This document shows, one piece after another, positions 50,101-61,000 of a DNA stretch of 64,000 bases. Every line of letters starts with the position of its first letter. Position 1 is the first letter of the stretch. Location of the stretch: contig JACGWO010000012.1 of NCBI GenBank assembly GCA_034509735.1, positions 27,123,188 through 27,187,187 of the forward strand, read 5' to 3'. The notes under the pieces were generated by a model. It was not told where the DNA came from. It did no database searches and worked only from the letters and a program-made list of their open reading frames with translations. Source of the DNA: Sesamum alatum. Lineage: Eukaryota; Streptophyta; Magnoliopsida; Lamiales; Pedaliaceae. Position numbers and translations under genes: made by a program.

Positions 50101-53100
50101 CAATATATATTGTTTTCTTCCCTTATTGAAACTTCAAACATTATCTTCACATGCACTTATATTAAATTTAAATTCATGAAGGTATTTATGTAGTTTAATT
50201 AGATCTTGAACCACGTCCATTACTCTTTTTCTTTTCTTACTTGATGAGCATAAATAAAATCACTACGACATTTTACTTTGTCTTATACTGAATTCCACAT
50301 CCTTTTACAGACTAGTTAGGTGCACATGTGTTCCGTGTGGATAATTAACAGCTATCTTAATTTTTAAATATATAAAGACTTTAAAATAGCAATTATAAAA
50401 ATTATAATGTGCTACATAATTTGAATTCTTCTGAAAAATGTAATTAATTATAATAATTTGTTCATTACTAATGTAGTAATTATGATACGGTTATAATAAC
50501 TGTAACTATTTAGATTTTTTATGCAGTGTCCTTAACAAACAGTTTCATTGTAATGTTTGTGAGTTTTTGTTGATTCTATGCTTTAGTTTCTTTCACTTGA
50601 ATTTTCTTTAGTTTCATGTTACTAAGTTTCTTGCAATTATTGAGAAATGTAGTTTTAAATTTGATTTTCTATGAAAAGTTTGAGGAGAAACTGCATTTTG
50701 CTACCAAACTTGTCATCTTTTTTCCTTTTTTTTGGTTAATTGATATGGTAGGCATTTGCTTCTCTCTTAGCAGCTAACTTCAGACGTTACATATCTAAAG
50801 TTAATTTCATAACCTAGTAAACCAAGTTCAATTCGCTGATATTTTCTTAATTTCAACAATCTATTCAAGTAATTGTTACTAAATAAATCATAATAACTTC
50901 TGTTTTAAATGTCTTCTACTAAAACTTACTTCAAGTTTGACTCAAGGAAACTCATTTAAGTTCGTTCTTTGTCATGAACTGAACTATTATTTAAATTTGA
51001 ACAATCAATTAACAATTTTATTCTATTAATCTCATTTTAAGATCCAAAATTGTTCTAAAAAGATCTTGAAATTTAAATATACAAAATTTTTGTAGTACTC
51101 TTTTTCTCAGAACATATCTAATCAATTATGTTATTAAAAGAAGATATAACTAATCATGCATCTCAGCCCTAAGTAGCATTATCTTACTAATATGTGCGAA
51201 CTTGCAATTAATTTTTCTTTATTCTTGAGGAAGTGTACTGGAATTTTGCTTAACAAAAAGTTGTTCTTTCTGTTGTAATTCCAAGTGGTCTACTTAACAT
51301 TTTTCAATTTTTAGTTTCTTTTTATGTTTTTCTTTCCATAAATAACTCATCTTATTTAAGTTCTTGAGAATTTTCTTTAATAATGAAAAGAATTTTGAAC
51401 TAAATTTCAAAACAAAAGTAAAAATCAACTCAATGCAGAAATGAATTTAAGCAAATGCTAATGCATTTGCTCCACAACCTTTCTTTGCTCCTTTCTTAGA
51501 ACATTTAAACTATCTCTTTTGGGGATCGTGACAGCTTTTATTGTTGTCAGTTTTTTTCTAACTCTCTAGATAATGTAATATTTCTTTTTCCTATTTTCTG
51601 TTTTTCTTTCTTTTGGTAAATTTTCTTTTCAACCTATCCTGGATTGGGATCCTATACAAGTTCAACTTGAACTTGACTATTAAACTTTGATTCTCCTCAA
51701 ATTTGGAAGCTCGAGGATAGATCTTATTTTATAATCGTTCCTGGTTTATATAATTATATCCTACCAAATGACCTATTAATCTAGCTACACAAAAATTATA
51801 TTTTGACATACTTAAATCATATTATTTTGAGCTTATATAAGGAAATATAGACATATATATATTTATTTACATGATTATATTGACTAGTCATAAACTGATG
51901 ACGTAATAAATTTAATGTATGAGTCTCCCACCTAAATATTAAATATTAAAGAGAGACAATTGAAAGTATGAAATCATGAACATTGTTTGAAAATTTAAAG
52001 AGGGTTACCACTAATTTATTCCCTTAGACATATACAGTCACTTGACCCATCCAACTATGAAAATATACGTTTAATCTCTTTGACTCCTAAAATAATAATT
52101 TGACTTATAAATATATAGAATATTAACAATAAAATCAATTATTTAAAGAAACATTGACAATTGGAATATAGAGAAAAATTTTGTTAAAGCAGGTATTAAT
52201 GTCAAACAAACATGTACATATTTATGTAGTATGTTTGTGGTTGTGTAATAGATCTGTGTATATAAATATGCTATAACAATGCAGAATAATAATGCAGTTT
52301 AGAATGTTGAAAAAGTTAATAAATTTTGAGTATGCAAGTTTTAAGCTATCACTATATTGTTAACAAAGTTACGCATCATTCTTCCCATACATCAAAAAAA
52401 TGAAATCATTTCTAGAGAGTATTTATGAAAAATATACTATTCTTAATAACTAAAGTACGTGCATATAGTACTAGTAAATGTATCTATTTTATCTCTTTTT
52501 ATTTATTCATATTAGATTTTATATTTAGTAATATTCTACGGGAGCTTATATTCTTTCTTGAAATAAAAAGAGAAGTCAAGACAAGTGCATAACATGCACA
52601 TTTACTAGTTATTAAATGTGTATCTCTCATTTGTGTATTTTCTTTGAATTGTCATTAAGCTCTCAACAAAACTTGGGACTAATTTCAATCAAACAAAAAT
52701 TCATGGATTGTGTCCTTGGAGAAGATGGACATTTACAGCAGCACTTTATGGATGAATCTGTGACCATAAGGAAATTTGAGCTAATCTTTCATTCCCATAT
52801 TTTATGTTTATCATGTGTTGTATATTGTTCAATATTTTCGCAAAACTTCCCTTATGATGGATTCAATTGTCTCTTAATAATGGATTATCTATGTACCCTA
52901 TAACATGATTGACCATTTAACCTAGGAGATGTAAATATATGGTGGTGCAGCGATCTTTATTAGAGCTTTATTAACATTTAGGATCTTCGATTACAGTATT
53001 TCCCGACAATGTCCATCTGACTTAGTATCCTCACAAGTGATATTTTGCAGCAACAATGACCCAATGTTTGGAGACATTGGCGTCGGAAATACTGATGAGC

Positions 53101-56100
53101 TGTGGTCATCTTCCAAAGATGTAACTAGTAGTCCTCTTGGACCTACTCCTTTGTCTGGTGATTCTTCTGATTTGCCACTCGGAGCACTGAGGACGTCAAC
53201 CGATCGATCTGAGACTAAAGCTCATTACATGTTAGATCCCAGCCAGTCCTTTATATCTGAGTATGACAAATTGAACGAGATCACTTCAGATACTCCACAG
53301 GATGTACAGGCAAGCATAGATACTGTAGAACATTCTGGACATAAAAGTAAGCTAGTCCAGGAAAAGGTACAAAGGACTAAGTCATATGTTTAGTAGTTTT
53401 TTTCTCTTTTCTTGTGATTCAAGAGCTTGGTTCAGGTGTCTTCATCTTGTGTGTTTACTCATAGGTCATAAGTTAACTTTGTGGTAATATTTTGTCTTTT
53501 GCTTTCTTTTCTCAGACCTTTGTGATGGGTGGAGAGATCCAAGCATGCCAGCAACTTAATGACAGAACTGCTCCAACCCTTGGTGAATTCCAGGAGAATG
53601 TAATTATCTCCACTCCTTATTATTGTCGAATGGAGCTCTTATCTATTTAAACAAACAAATACGCTTATGCTTCACTAAGATTTCATTCTCTGTTTGGAAA
53701 AGCTGCTCTTCTTCTTATCTTGATCCTCCCTCTCAAGAGAAAAACCAAAGAGAAAAAATATTTCCTTCACATTTATACCTTTTTGCTTTAAAAGAGAGGT
53801 TCCATGAACATTATGATATATATATAACTATTGTTGATTTCGGAATACGGTATTACTTAGTTGGCCAATTTCCTGTTTGATTATTTGACTCTACAATAAA
53901 AATTCAGCATGTCAAATCATTTTCAACTTGGAGAATACATTACTGTCTTGTGAAAAAGAATTTGAACGGATGTGTTAGAAATCATGACAAGAAAACGACA
54001 TCAATAGACTAAAATAAATTTGGCTAATGTGAAGATGTTGGGGAAACATCGAAATCAGAATTCTTATACATTGAAATGTGAAGATTTTTCAGCCTGATCC
54101 ATACATGGCAAGAAATTTGACAGAATTTTAAACCAAACAGTGGTATCTCCTCGCGGATGCCTCAAACAAGCACATGCACTTTTCCATTGATTTTTATCTT
54201 CCAATTTGTAATTCAAACATCAGATTGTTTGCTAACTAGTTGTCTTCATGTGTTCAGGGTTAATAGGCACAAGAGACTGCTGAAGGGCCAGAAGTTGGAC
54301 AAGAAAGGCAAAGTCAGACAGCTGCATGACTTAAGTGGTACATGGACCTCATCTGGGAGCCCATTGCAACAAGTTAACAGCCAGTATGCAACTTCAATGG
54401 TAAATGCATGTCCACCTTTGGCGCTCGCTCAGCAAATGACGCTTCAGCGGCCGGAGCCTTTTCAACAAAACCACTTTGCTGGCGCACCTCTGGCATCTCC
54501 ATTGTACGGGAATTATGGTGAACCACTATCCTGCGACTTCTGTCTTGGCACAGTATTTCGTCCCGGGAAGGAAGCCGTGAACTAGGGCCCTCTTATGAAA
54601 GTTTCTCCTGCCAATGCAAATTCTTTGAAGATTTCAGAGGATGCTTCAGCTAAGCCTCCAGCAATGACTCCAAAAGAAAAATAGAAAAAAAGCTGAGGAG
54701 GCGGCAGCAAAATGAGAGCAATACTTGCAATTCAAAAGCAGCAACTGAAAATTTTGGTATCAGGTAACAGTTTCAGAAAACATTCTAGCATGGAAGGAGG
54801 GAAAACAGAAGTTGATGAGAGTTTTAGCAGTTTTCCTTCCCTTGAACCAAACTCGCCCATAGAACAGGATGATTCCAATACAATCAGCATGGCCTTTGAT
54901 AATTACTCAGTGGAGGAATCAGTACTCTGTCGGCTTCAAGATACCATTGCTAAGGTCAGTCCTAGCTTCTGGCTGATTATTTCTGTGCCATTTCCTGATA
55001 AGTTTGGGAAACACATAGATAATAATTGACCATTTACAGTTGGACATACGGATAAGACTTTGCATCAGGACAGTTTTGTTTCGACTAGCCCAAAGTGCCA
55101 TGCAGAGGCAATATGCTATTGATACAAGCAGTGCCAGCACAAGCAGCAGAGATGAAGTGCTCAGCAACAAAGATATAGTTAGCCATGAGAGGTTAGTAAC
55201 TTATCCGCAGCATTCATCTTAAAGAATACCAATTATTCTTACACTTGAAATTGATAATACTCTCAGTCCGTGAGGTCTGTTTATTTGATGATGAAAATAT
55301 TTGAGAATATGTCTAGAAGTGTATTTCAATCAATATAAGAGTTGGTGAGTGAAAGCAGATGCTGAAAATTGAGAGATTGTGAGCAAATCTGGAAAGTGTA
55401 TTTGTTGTCCATCCAAAATTTTGTGAGATAGGTAGTACGGTTGAAAGAAATTCATTCCAACATCCCGATGGAAAAACAGGAAAGTCAGAACATCCAGCTA
55501 CAATATGGGAAGTCATAGAACTCCAGAAACTTGGAAGTTTAAGAATTTATTATGCTATCCTTTGTTGATGATAGCCAATTTTTTTAATTTTTCTCTGAGG
55601 CAGAGCCTAAGCAAAAATTGATGATTTCCACATAGTATGGTTATACAGAGCCTCCCCTTGGAATTGATCAATAACGAAGAAAAAAAAGATTAGTGCTTCT
55701 TTACATCACCCGCATCGGACTATCATCGTAGATCAGCCAATGATATTTTCCTATTCCTGAAAACTATAGGGTACTGCTCTTCATCCTGTTTGACTGATGG
55801 AAGTTTCATTATTTTTCCACTTTTCATTTACTCTTTGGTGGCTTTTCATGTCATCTATCCCTATACAGGTTGTTAAATTTGCAAGACTCACATTCAGACC
55901 TTGATGTTAGGGTAGAAGAGTAAAGCAAACTCTCTTTTCTTATTCCTTCATTTTCTTTTCACAGGTTTCCTAAGATGCCGATGTAGAGACAGATACCAAA
56001 TCCAATAGATCGGACTGTCGCACATTTGCTCTTCCATAGACCACTGGATTTCTCTGGTAACCTGCTGAGACACCCGAGTCACCTCTATCTGCCAATATCT

Positions 56101-56362
56101 CGTATGAAAGGAAAGCAAATCCGTTGAAAAAGGCTCAGCAAAGGGGTATTTTCCTGAAAGTTTTGAGAATACTCAGATGACATCTCCTAAAAGGATCAAA
56201 ATCTCCAGCATATTCTCCCAAACGATCAATCCAGAAACAGCCCCTGCTTCGTCCCATCTGAGAATGCACCAAAGAATGAAAAATGCAGATCTCGGCCAGA
56301 AGAAGACCGAAAACCTCCAAATGAAGAAAAAACCGCCCTCTGAAAACATCTTATCAGGGTAA
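37107..56362 (+). CDS. LNK2: LNK2-like clock coactivator, 19-kb gene with frame breaks in 3' exons
   Basis: LNK proteins are nuclear coactivators that work with RVE8-type MYB factors to drive evening clock genes. Exons: 37107-37130 (MFDWNDEE), 47756-48119 (LTNIIWGEAGESDDHIVPYP), 48211-48340 (DYGWANIGSFDDLDRIF), 53051-53366 (NNDPMFGDIGVGNTDELWSS), 53516-53599, about 54258-54954, 55040-55191 (RLAQSAMQRQYAID, the conserved C-terminal block) and 55975-56362. Exons 1-5 join in phase. From exon 6 on, single-base indels break the frame many times, usually in homopolymers and often as compensating pairs: for example in exon 7 (LCIR then FRLAQ), exon 8 around PIDRTVAHLLFHRPL, and exon 6 near 54670-54715. 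The final frame ends with the stop at 56360-56362. Intron 1 (10.6 kb) contains an antisense copia element; intron 3 is 4.7 kb. Identity is firm; whether the breaks are real is not. Confidence 0.85.
37131..39487 (+). other. LNK2 intron 1, part before the copia element
   Basis: Non-coding intron DNA with T-rich stretches at the start. No other gene or repeat can be supported; open frames on either strand are short and low in complexity. Confidence 0.5.
39493..39684 (-). repeat. Copia 3' LTR (192 bp)
   Basis: It contains an internal tandem duplication of about 34 bp (ACTACACCTATAGAAGAGAC..., at 39579 and about 39612). It pairs with 44234-44424, differing by a few single-base indels and substitutions. 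Confidence 0.95.
39880..40438 (-). pseudogene. Copia RNase H fragments
   Basis: Two overlapping frames carry the RT connection and RNase H: VGLVSQFMDKPRSVHWEAVL, AYSDADYAGSKDDRKSTSGY and SKKQTTVARSSAEAEYR. The motifs D-A-D and SSAEAEYR are conserved; a single frame shift at about 40075-40160 separates the two parts. Confidence 0.9.
40530..40997 (-). pseudogene. Copia reverse transcriptase fragment
   Basis: Strong RT motifs: QMDIKNAFLYGDLKE, MEQPPGY, LKKAIYGLKQSPRAWF and the catalytic YVDDILITG. The frame closes at 40530, and the downstream part continues in another frame with LCGTKP-region remnants near 40430-40540. The 5' part of the RT domain lies upstream in another frame, near 41000-41060. 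Confidence 0.9.
41684..42172 (-). pseudogene. Copia integrase fragment
   Basis: Core of the integrase: FRTDNALEYV (second catalytic Asp), FCDSHGILHQSSCSYTSQQN, and YWGDAILTACYLINRMPSSV. The SYTSQQN stretch normally continues N-G-x-(A/V)-E-R; here a frame shift follows, so the catalytic Glu is out of this frame. Confidence 0.85.
42565..42909 (-). pseudogene. Copia protease fragment
   Basis: Contains SWMLDSGATTHLTGN, the aspartic protease active-site motif (D-S-G-A) typical of copia polyproteins, which processes the polyprotein in intact elements. The frame closes soon after, so the polyprotein is not continuous. Confidence 0.85.
43364..43735 (-). pseudogene. Copia gag fragment
   Basis: An open frame of 123 residues with the gag core of the copia UBN2 type (FSTWQQADYSVMTWLLNSM, AKTMWDTLHDMYSQ, RVFELYERLFSLKQ). 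A zinc-knuckle region follows in a shifted frame near 42973-43233 (RGRGRNSSRGRGGRGRGS, then CTHCGRTNH), with the last Cys of the knuckle not in frame. It forms the capsid in intact elements; here it is broken. Confidence 0.85.
43870..44105 (-). other. GC-rich leader segment of the copia element
   Basis: About 235 bp of very GC-rich sequence with many CGG/CGC triplets between the primer site and gag. It is followed (toward the LTR) by a run of about 25 A on the element strand and an AT microsatellite (44167-44192). The composition is unlike the rest of the element and of the window. Confidence 0.7.
44222..44233 (-). other. Copia primer-binding site
   Basis: TGGTATAAGAGC directly inside the 5' LTR; the usual initiator Met tRNA complement is TGGTATCAGAGC, so there is one mismatch. 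Confidence 0.85.
44234..44424 (-). repeat. Copia 5' LTR (191 bp)
   Basis: Near-identical to 39493-39684, next to the primer-binding site on its inner side, which makes this the upstream LTR in element orientation. Confidence 0.95.
44430..45280 (+). other. LNK2 intron 1, AT-rich part after the copia element
   Basis: Non-coding and strongly AT-rich. No repeat boundary or gene could be supported. Confidence 0.45.
45290..46288. mobile_element. Nested inverted-repeat element in LNK2 intron 1
   Basis: Outer ends are inverted repeats: left ATGCAGACACCCCCCCAACA, reverse complement of right AATGCAGACACCCCTCCGAC, continuing through GGGGTCATTTG and into the CACTTTCC/GGAAAGTG region. A second, inner pair begins GTAAACACCCCCGAACATAT (about 45460) and pairs with sequence ending near 46095, so one copy seems to sit inside or be duplicated within another. 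The core (45690-45990) contains two GCGCCGA...AAATACACA words and no transposase. No exact target duplication was found. Confidence 0.6.
46290..47755 (+). other. End of LNK2 intron 1
   Basis: AT-rich to about 46900, then of more mixed composition up to the acceptor at 47755. No coding or repeat feature can be supported. Confidence 0.4.
48341..53050 (+). other. LNK2 intron 3 (4.7 kb)
   Basis: Bounded by a canonical donor (48341) and acceptor (AG at 53049-53050) with matching phases. The first ~1.6 kb is of mixed composition and the next ~2.5 kb AT-rich, which suggests old insertions, but I could not define ends or domains. Confidence 0.5.
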
Positions 56363-57716
56363 TTCCTTCCTTTATCTATTCCATCATCTTTACCTTGAAT
56401 ATTATGTCGTTACTATATGGATCCTCTTGTAATGTGGCGCTTACTTTTCATTGTCAGCCAACTGGTTTTCTTTCAAGCCCAGTTTGCGGAATAGCCACAT
56501 TTGAATAAGTCCGAGGGAATTATGTCCGACATGTCTGGAAGTGTTTATGTGGTTGCTTTCACATTTCCTCCGTCAAAATCTGTAAACCTAGTATGAAGAC
56601 CTTGTTAGCCGTATGTTTGTTTTGTAAGTTTGTATGTCGTCTTGGAATGCCTAACGCGGTGAAGCTGCAAAAACTTCAACCAACAAGTCCTCGGTTTACT
56701 ATTTGCAACTCCGATGATGTGTGTAAAAATTCAACTTAAACTGACGTCTTCGCTTCTATGTGTTTGTCTGTAACATTAACATAGTTCGCCAGCCTATCGA
56801 CTGCTTAATGGAATTGCAGCGCATGTTTATGTATTTCTATTACTATTAGGAGTCTCTCTTTGTTTCATCAAGTGTCCTGCATGCATGTCTCAAAGATTCA
56901 CAGAAGAATGGAGACATGACATTCTATTAACTTCTACTTTCTGCATGAGAGTCGTTGGGCTACGCAAGTCTTTCCTTTAAAATTATGCAAACAGAAAATT
57001 AGAGGTTTGAAACAGTAAATTAAAGTAAAAAAAAAAAATATATATATATATATATTTTTTATATATCATTAAAAAATATATTGATTTGACAATATAATTT
57101 AATATAAAAACAATATCATTTAACTTACCAAATATATTTTCATTTTATGTGATAATTCTTAATAATACATAATTAAAATACATTTTTTTTCACGTAAAAT
57201 TGAAAATGAAAACATAAAGAAAGCAGGTTGTGAGTTTCTCTTAAGAAATGAAGAAAGTTCAAAGTAACTCATATTCAATTTTGATAATCGAATGTAAAAG
57301 AGAAAATCGTATATAAGGAGTAAAATAAATTTACTATATTTTTTTTTTTGAATGATTGATTATTTTTCTATTTTTTATTTCGGGCAACGGGAAAAACAAC
57401 ACTGTTGAACTAGATGAATTTTTTTAATTATTAATTGAAATGCATGAGCGTTTTTTTTCATGTCTTTCATTTTAGGATTTAACAGTTGGTAAGTGTAGTG
57501 AGACGTATTTAAAAAGATAAAGAATTTAATTAAGATACATTTGACAAATGATACACTAAAATGAAAAAGCAGCGGGGAGTAATGAAAGAGATTTGAACAT
57601 AGTTTTTTAAAGCAATTGAAAATTTTTTTAAACAAGTTTTGGCATGCGAGTAGAGTAGTAGAAAGAATTTCTTCATAGACATATCTGCTCGGTAACTAGG
57701 AGAACGAAACCCAGCC
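56363..57716. other. Intergenic region LNK2 to KIN-1
   Basis: The first ~400 bases probably hold the LNK2 3' untranslated region. An A run followed by (TA)n lies at 57028-57060. The rest is AT-rich with no gene. A CT-rich leader-like stretch begins at about 57830. Confidence 0.4.
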
Positions 57717-58033
57717 TACATATTCTGACGAATTTACAGAGCTGGCGCCGAAAACCACCGCAGCGGGAAAGAGTTCTAGTGGAGCTTCAGGTATTTCAGA
57801 TCCTTATCCGCGCATTTCTACAAGAGGTCACCCCTCTCTCTCTCTCTGTCTCTCTCTCTAGATACTTTCGTATTTGGCATTATGTGTGTTTACATGACAC
57901 GTGAGGTATGTTTTGATGGAAGAGATTTTGAATCTGTAAACCGTAACTGATGCGGAATAAAAAGTTGTGAATGAACTGATCGCGAAATCAGTCGTGGTAG
58001 TTTTTTGTGTAAATCTGTGATCTAAGTGGACAG
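57717..58033 (+). promoter_or_regulatory. Probable 5' leader of the KIN-1 locus
   Basis: A GC-richer stretch (57735-57795) ending in a donor-like CTTCAGGTATTT is followed by a (CT)n tract at 57831-57862 and then, 170 bases on, the first KIN-1 coding exon. It fits a 5' untranslated exon but there is no direct proof. Confidence 0.35.
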
Positions 58034-61000
58034 ATGCCGAAACATAAGAGTCAGCGCGCTATTCAGACCTCTGAATTTAAAGGAAAAGTCCGAACATGGT
58101 GATTCCGTCAGCATTCGCGCCATTGATTCTGAATCCTTCATATTCAAGGTAGAAGACTCATTTGTTGCCTTCTTTTAAGTTATCACCGTGAACTAGTGTA
58201 CATCGCCGCTGCTAATGCTCTTTTGGCTCTTCATCTAGATGCTACAGATGTGTATATGTATGATACTGTGTATATGCCTGCTCAAGATGAGAGTGGATTA
58301 GGCCCCTAAGCTCCTGAGATTGTCTGATATCATATGTATATGCATGTATCATTTTCTAAAGACATGCGTATACTTGAACGTTTTGCGGCTTGTAAAAGTT
58401 ATAGGATGATAATCATGGCACATGCTCAAAATTACAATGCATGAACTTAAACAAATTGCTTATTGTCTTTCTTCTGCCAAGCACCAAACTAGGCATAGGT
58501 GGTGTTCCATAGACATAATATAAAAAACAAAAAGTTTGACAGTTTTTGAGAAAGTCTTCCCCTGTCCCACCCCATTTAATAAAGTCCCTTACTTCCGTTT
58601 CTGTATTCAATATGCTACCAGGTGTTTCATTCTGAACAATGTAGATATATAGTTGTATATTGGAAATTTATGTGTAATGTTTGTTATATGATTTTGTTAG
58701 ATGAGATATGGGGTTACGGCTAGATATTTCACTATTCAGAACATGTTACACTTATCACTTTCTATAAGAATGTAAGATCATATGCACATGGGTGGATAAT
58801 ATAATTAATTAAGTATTCAATGAAAATTCGGGTATTGCAGTGTTTAACATGCTTGAATCAATCTGTGGTAGGATGAGAAGGAAGAAGAAATTAAGTTCCA
58901 TTTTGATAGGGTATTCTTTTCAAGGATCACAGCAAACTGACATATATGATTCCTTGCTTTTGCCCTATTGTAAAAGGTAACTGTCAGAATTTTCTTCCAC
59001 AACAGTTTCTTGTTTTGTTTGGTATTCAAGCTTTTTCTAAAGCATGGTCTAAACTTCACTACAAATTACTGGACATAATTTATACGGAACAGGTGCACTT
59101 TTGTGAATGGAGTGAATGGGGCGATTATTACATATGGACAGGTATTATTCTTGTGCACTCCTAAGACTTTCAGGTTAATTGAATCATGTTAAATATCCAT
59201 AATAATAAGTGAAGCATTCTGAGGAAAACAGAAGAGCATCTTGTATTGTTTTTTCAACTTCCCAAAAAAATATTTCAAGTGACTTGTTATTCCTGTTAGA
59301 TTACAAAATGTGGTCTCTCATTCCTGACTCATGATTTCTAGTTGTCTTAATTGTTGACTGCCAATCCTTTATATCATTGAAACAAACAAGAAATGTGTGT
59401 GCCTCTGTTTGTTCCCTCTCCCTTACCTTTCCGTTTACCCTTTTGTTCTGCATGAACGAACAAGCAGTTCTTGTTGCATGGTTTAGCATAGACCAAAATG
59501 TTAAATGGTCATTATGCGTGGAAATGTGCACCACAAATGCTGTACAACACATATGCCGCAGCTAACAGAGAGCAGAAGTCTACAAGGCACCAGTTCAGCT
59601 AGCCACGTCAGTCCACGTCACATGCCAGCTGTTGGAGTTTGTTAGGTTGTTAGCAGAATCTGTTAGACTGTTGGGGGTCACATGCCTCATTAGCTTTCCC
59701 GCCTATATGTGTGTATAAATAGGGTATCTGTCTTCCTCCCTTTGGAAGCATTTTTTTTGTATAAAAACAAGTGCAAAGCTGAGAATAGCAATTACTTCTG
59801 CAATGGCTCCATTTTTTCATTGTTCTGTCTAACTGCATGATCTATCCTTTTCACATTGTGCACTTATTCAAGCAAGGTATTTTGTATTTGCCTTTGTCCG
59901 TTAATATGGTCAATTGTATATTCGGTCCTTTTCCTGTTCTTCCTTTCTACTAGATTTGTCATATTTTGATGCTGTTTTAACAACTTCATAAACCTTGTTT
60001 TGCATATATGTTTTTTGCCAGACAGGAGCAGGAAAAGACTTTACAGTATGGAGGTAAGCTTTTGACATTGTAATGTGAATCCAATATCATCATACACAGT
60101 GCTTACTTATCCATTTTCTTTTGTTTTAGGGGCCAGGCATTATAGAGTGCAATGACGAACAGAAGGGTTTACTTGCCACGGGTGGTGGATGGGCTTTTCA
60201 ATGCTATCAAACTTTTTCAGATGATAATGACCCGTTACACAATCAAATTATCGATGGTATGAAATCCTAATTGGAACTTCTTCTCCTAGAACTTCATTTT
60301 TCCAGATAATATTACTCATGGAGTACTCATTTTGCGATATAATGCTTACAGGTAGAAATATATTTGGAGAGAGTAAGGTTTGCATCACTTGATAAAGCAC
60401 CAGCAATTGCCTTATCTGCTATCCTGAAGTTGGATATCGACTATGTTTGGGAGATCAGAGTTTATTTTAGTTAATGGGTACTTCTCATTCTTCAGGGACC
60501 ATTTTTTGATCTATCAAAGGACAACTTACAGATCAAGGAGAGCAAAAAGTGCATGGAATATTTGTGAGTGGAGTTACAGAGTAGAAATCCCCCCTGCATC
60601 CCTCCTTTGAACTGCTTGAGCACAAATGAGCATAACTTTTAGCCAGAAAGGGGACATGGTTAGAATAGTTATGTGCGCGGTCCGACTAAGGATGTAGTGT
60701 CCTTTCAAGGCAATAAAAGAAAATGGGCCATAGCCTGTTGTCTGACCTGAAATTCTCTCTTAGCAGCTGTCTTTTGCCTGCTAGCACAACCTGCTGGTCA
60801 AAACTACTCCATGAGATGGGATGGTTTTTCTGATCGGAGTAGGCGTGAATGGGAGGAATGTTCCGGGTCTCTGATTGTTTAGGTATATAGATATTCATGT
60901 AACTGTAATATATTCAAAGGGGTATTAATATTCACCTTTTTGAATGGGATTGATCGGAATCTCAAAAAGGAATAAAATTGATAACTTGGATGAGATTTAC

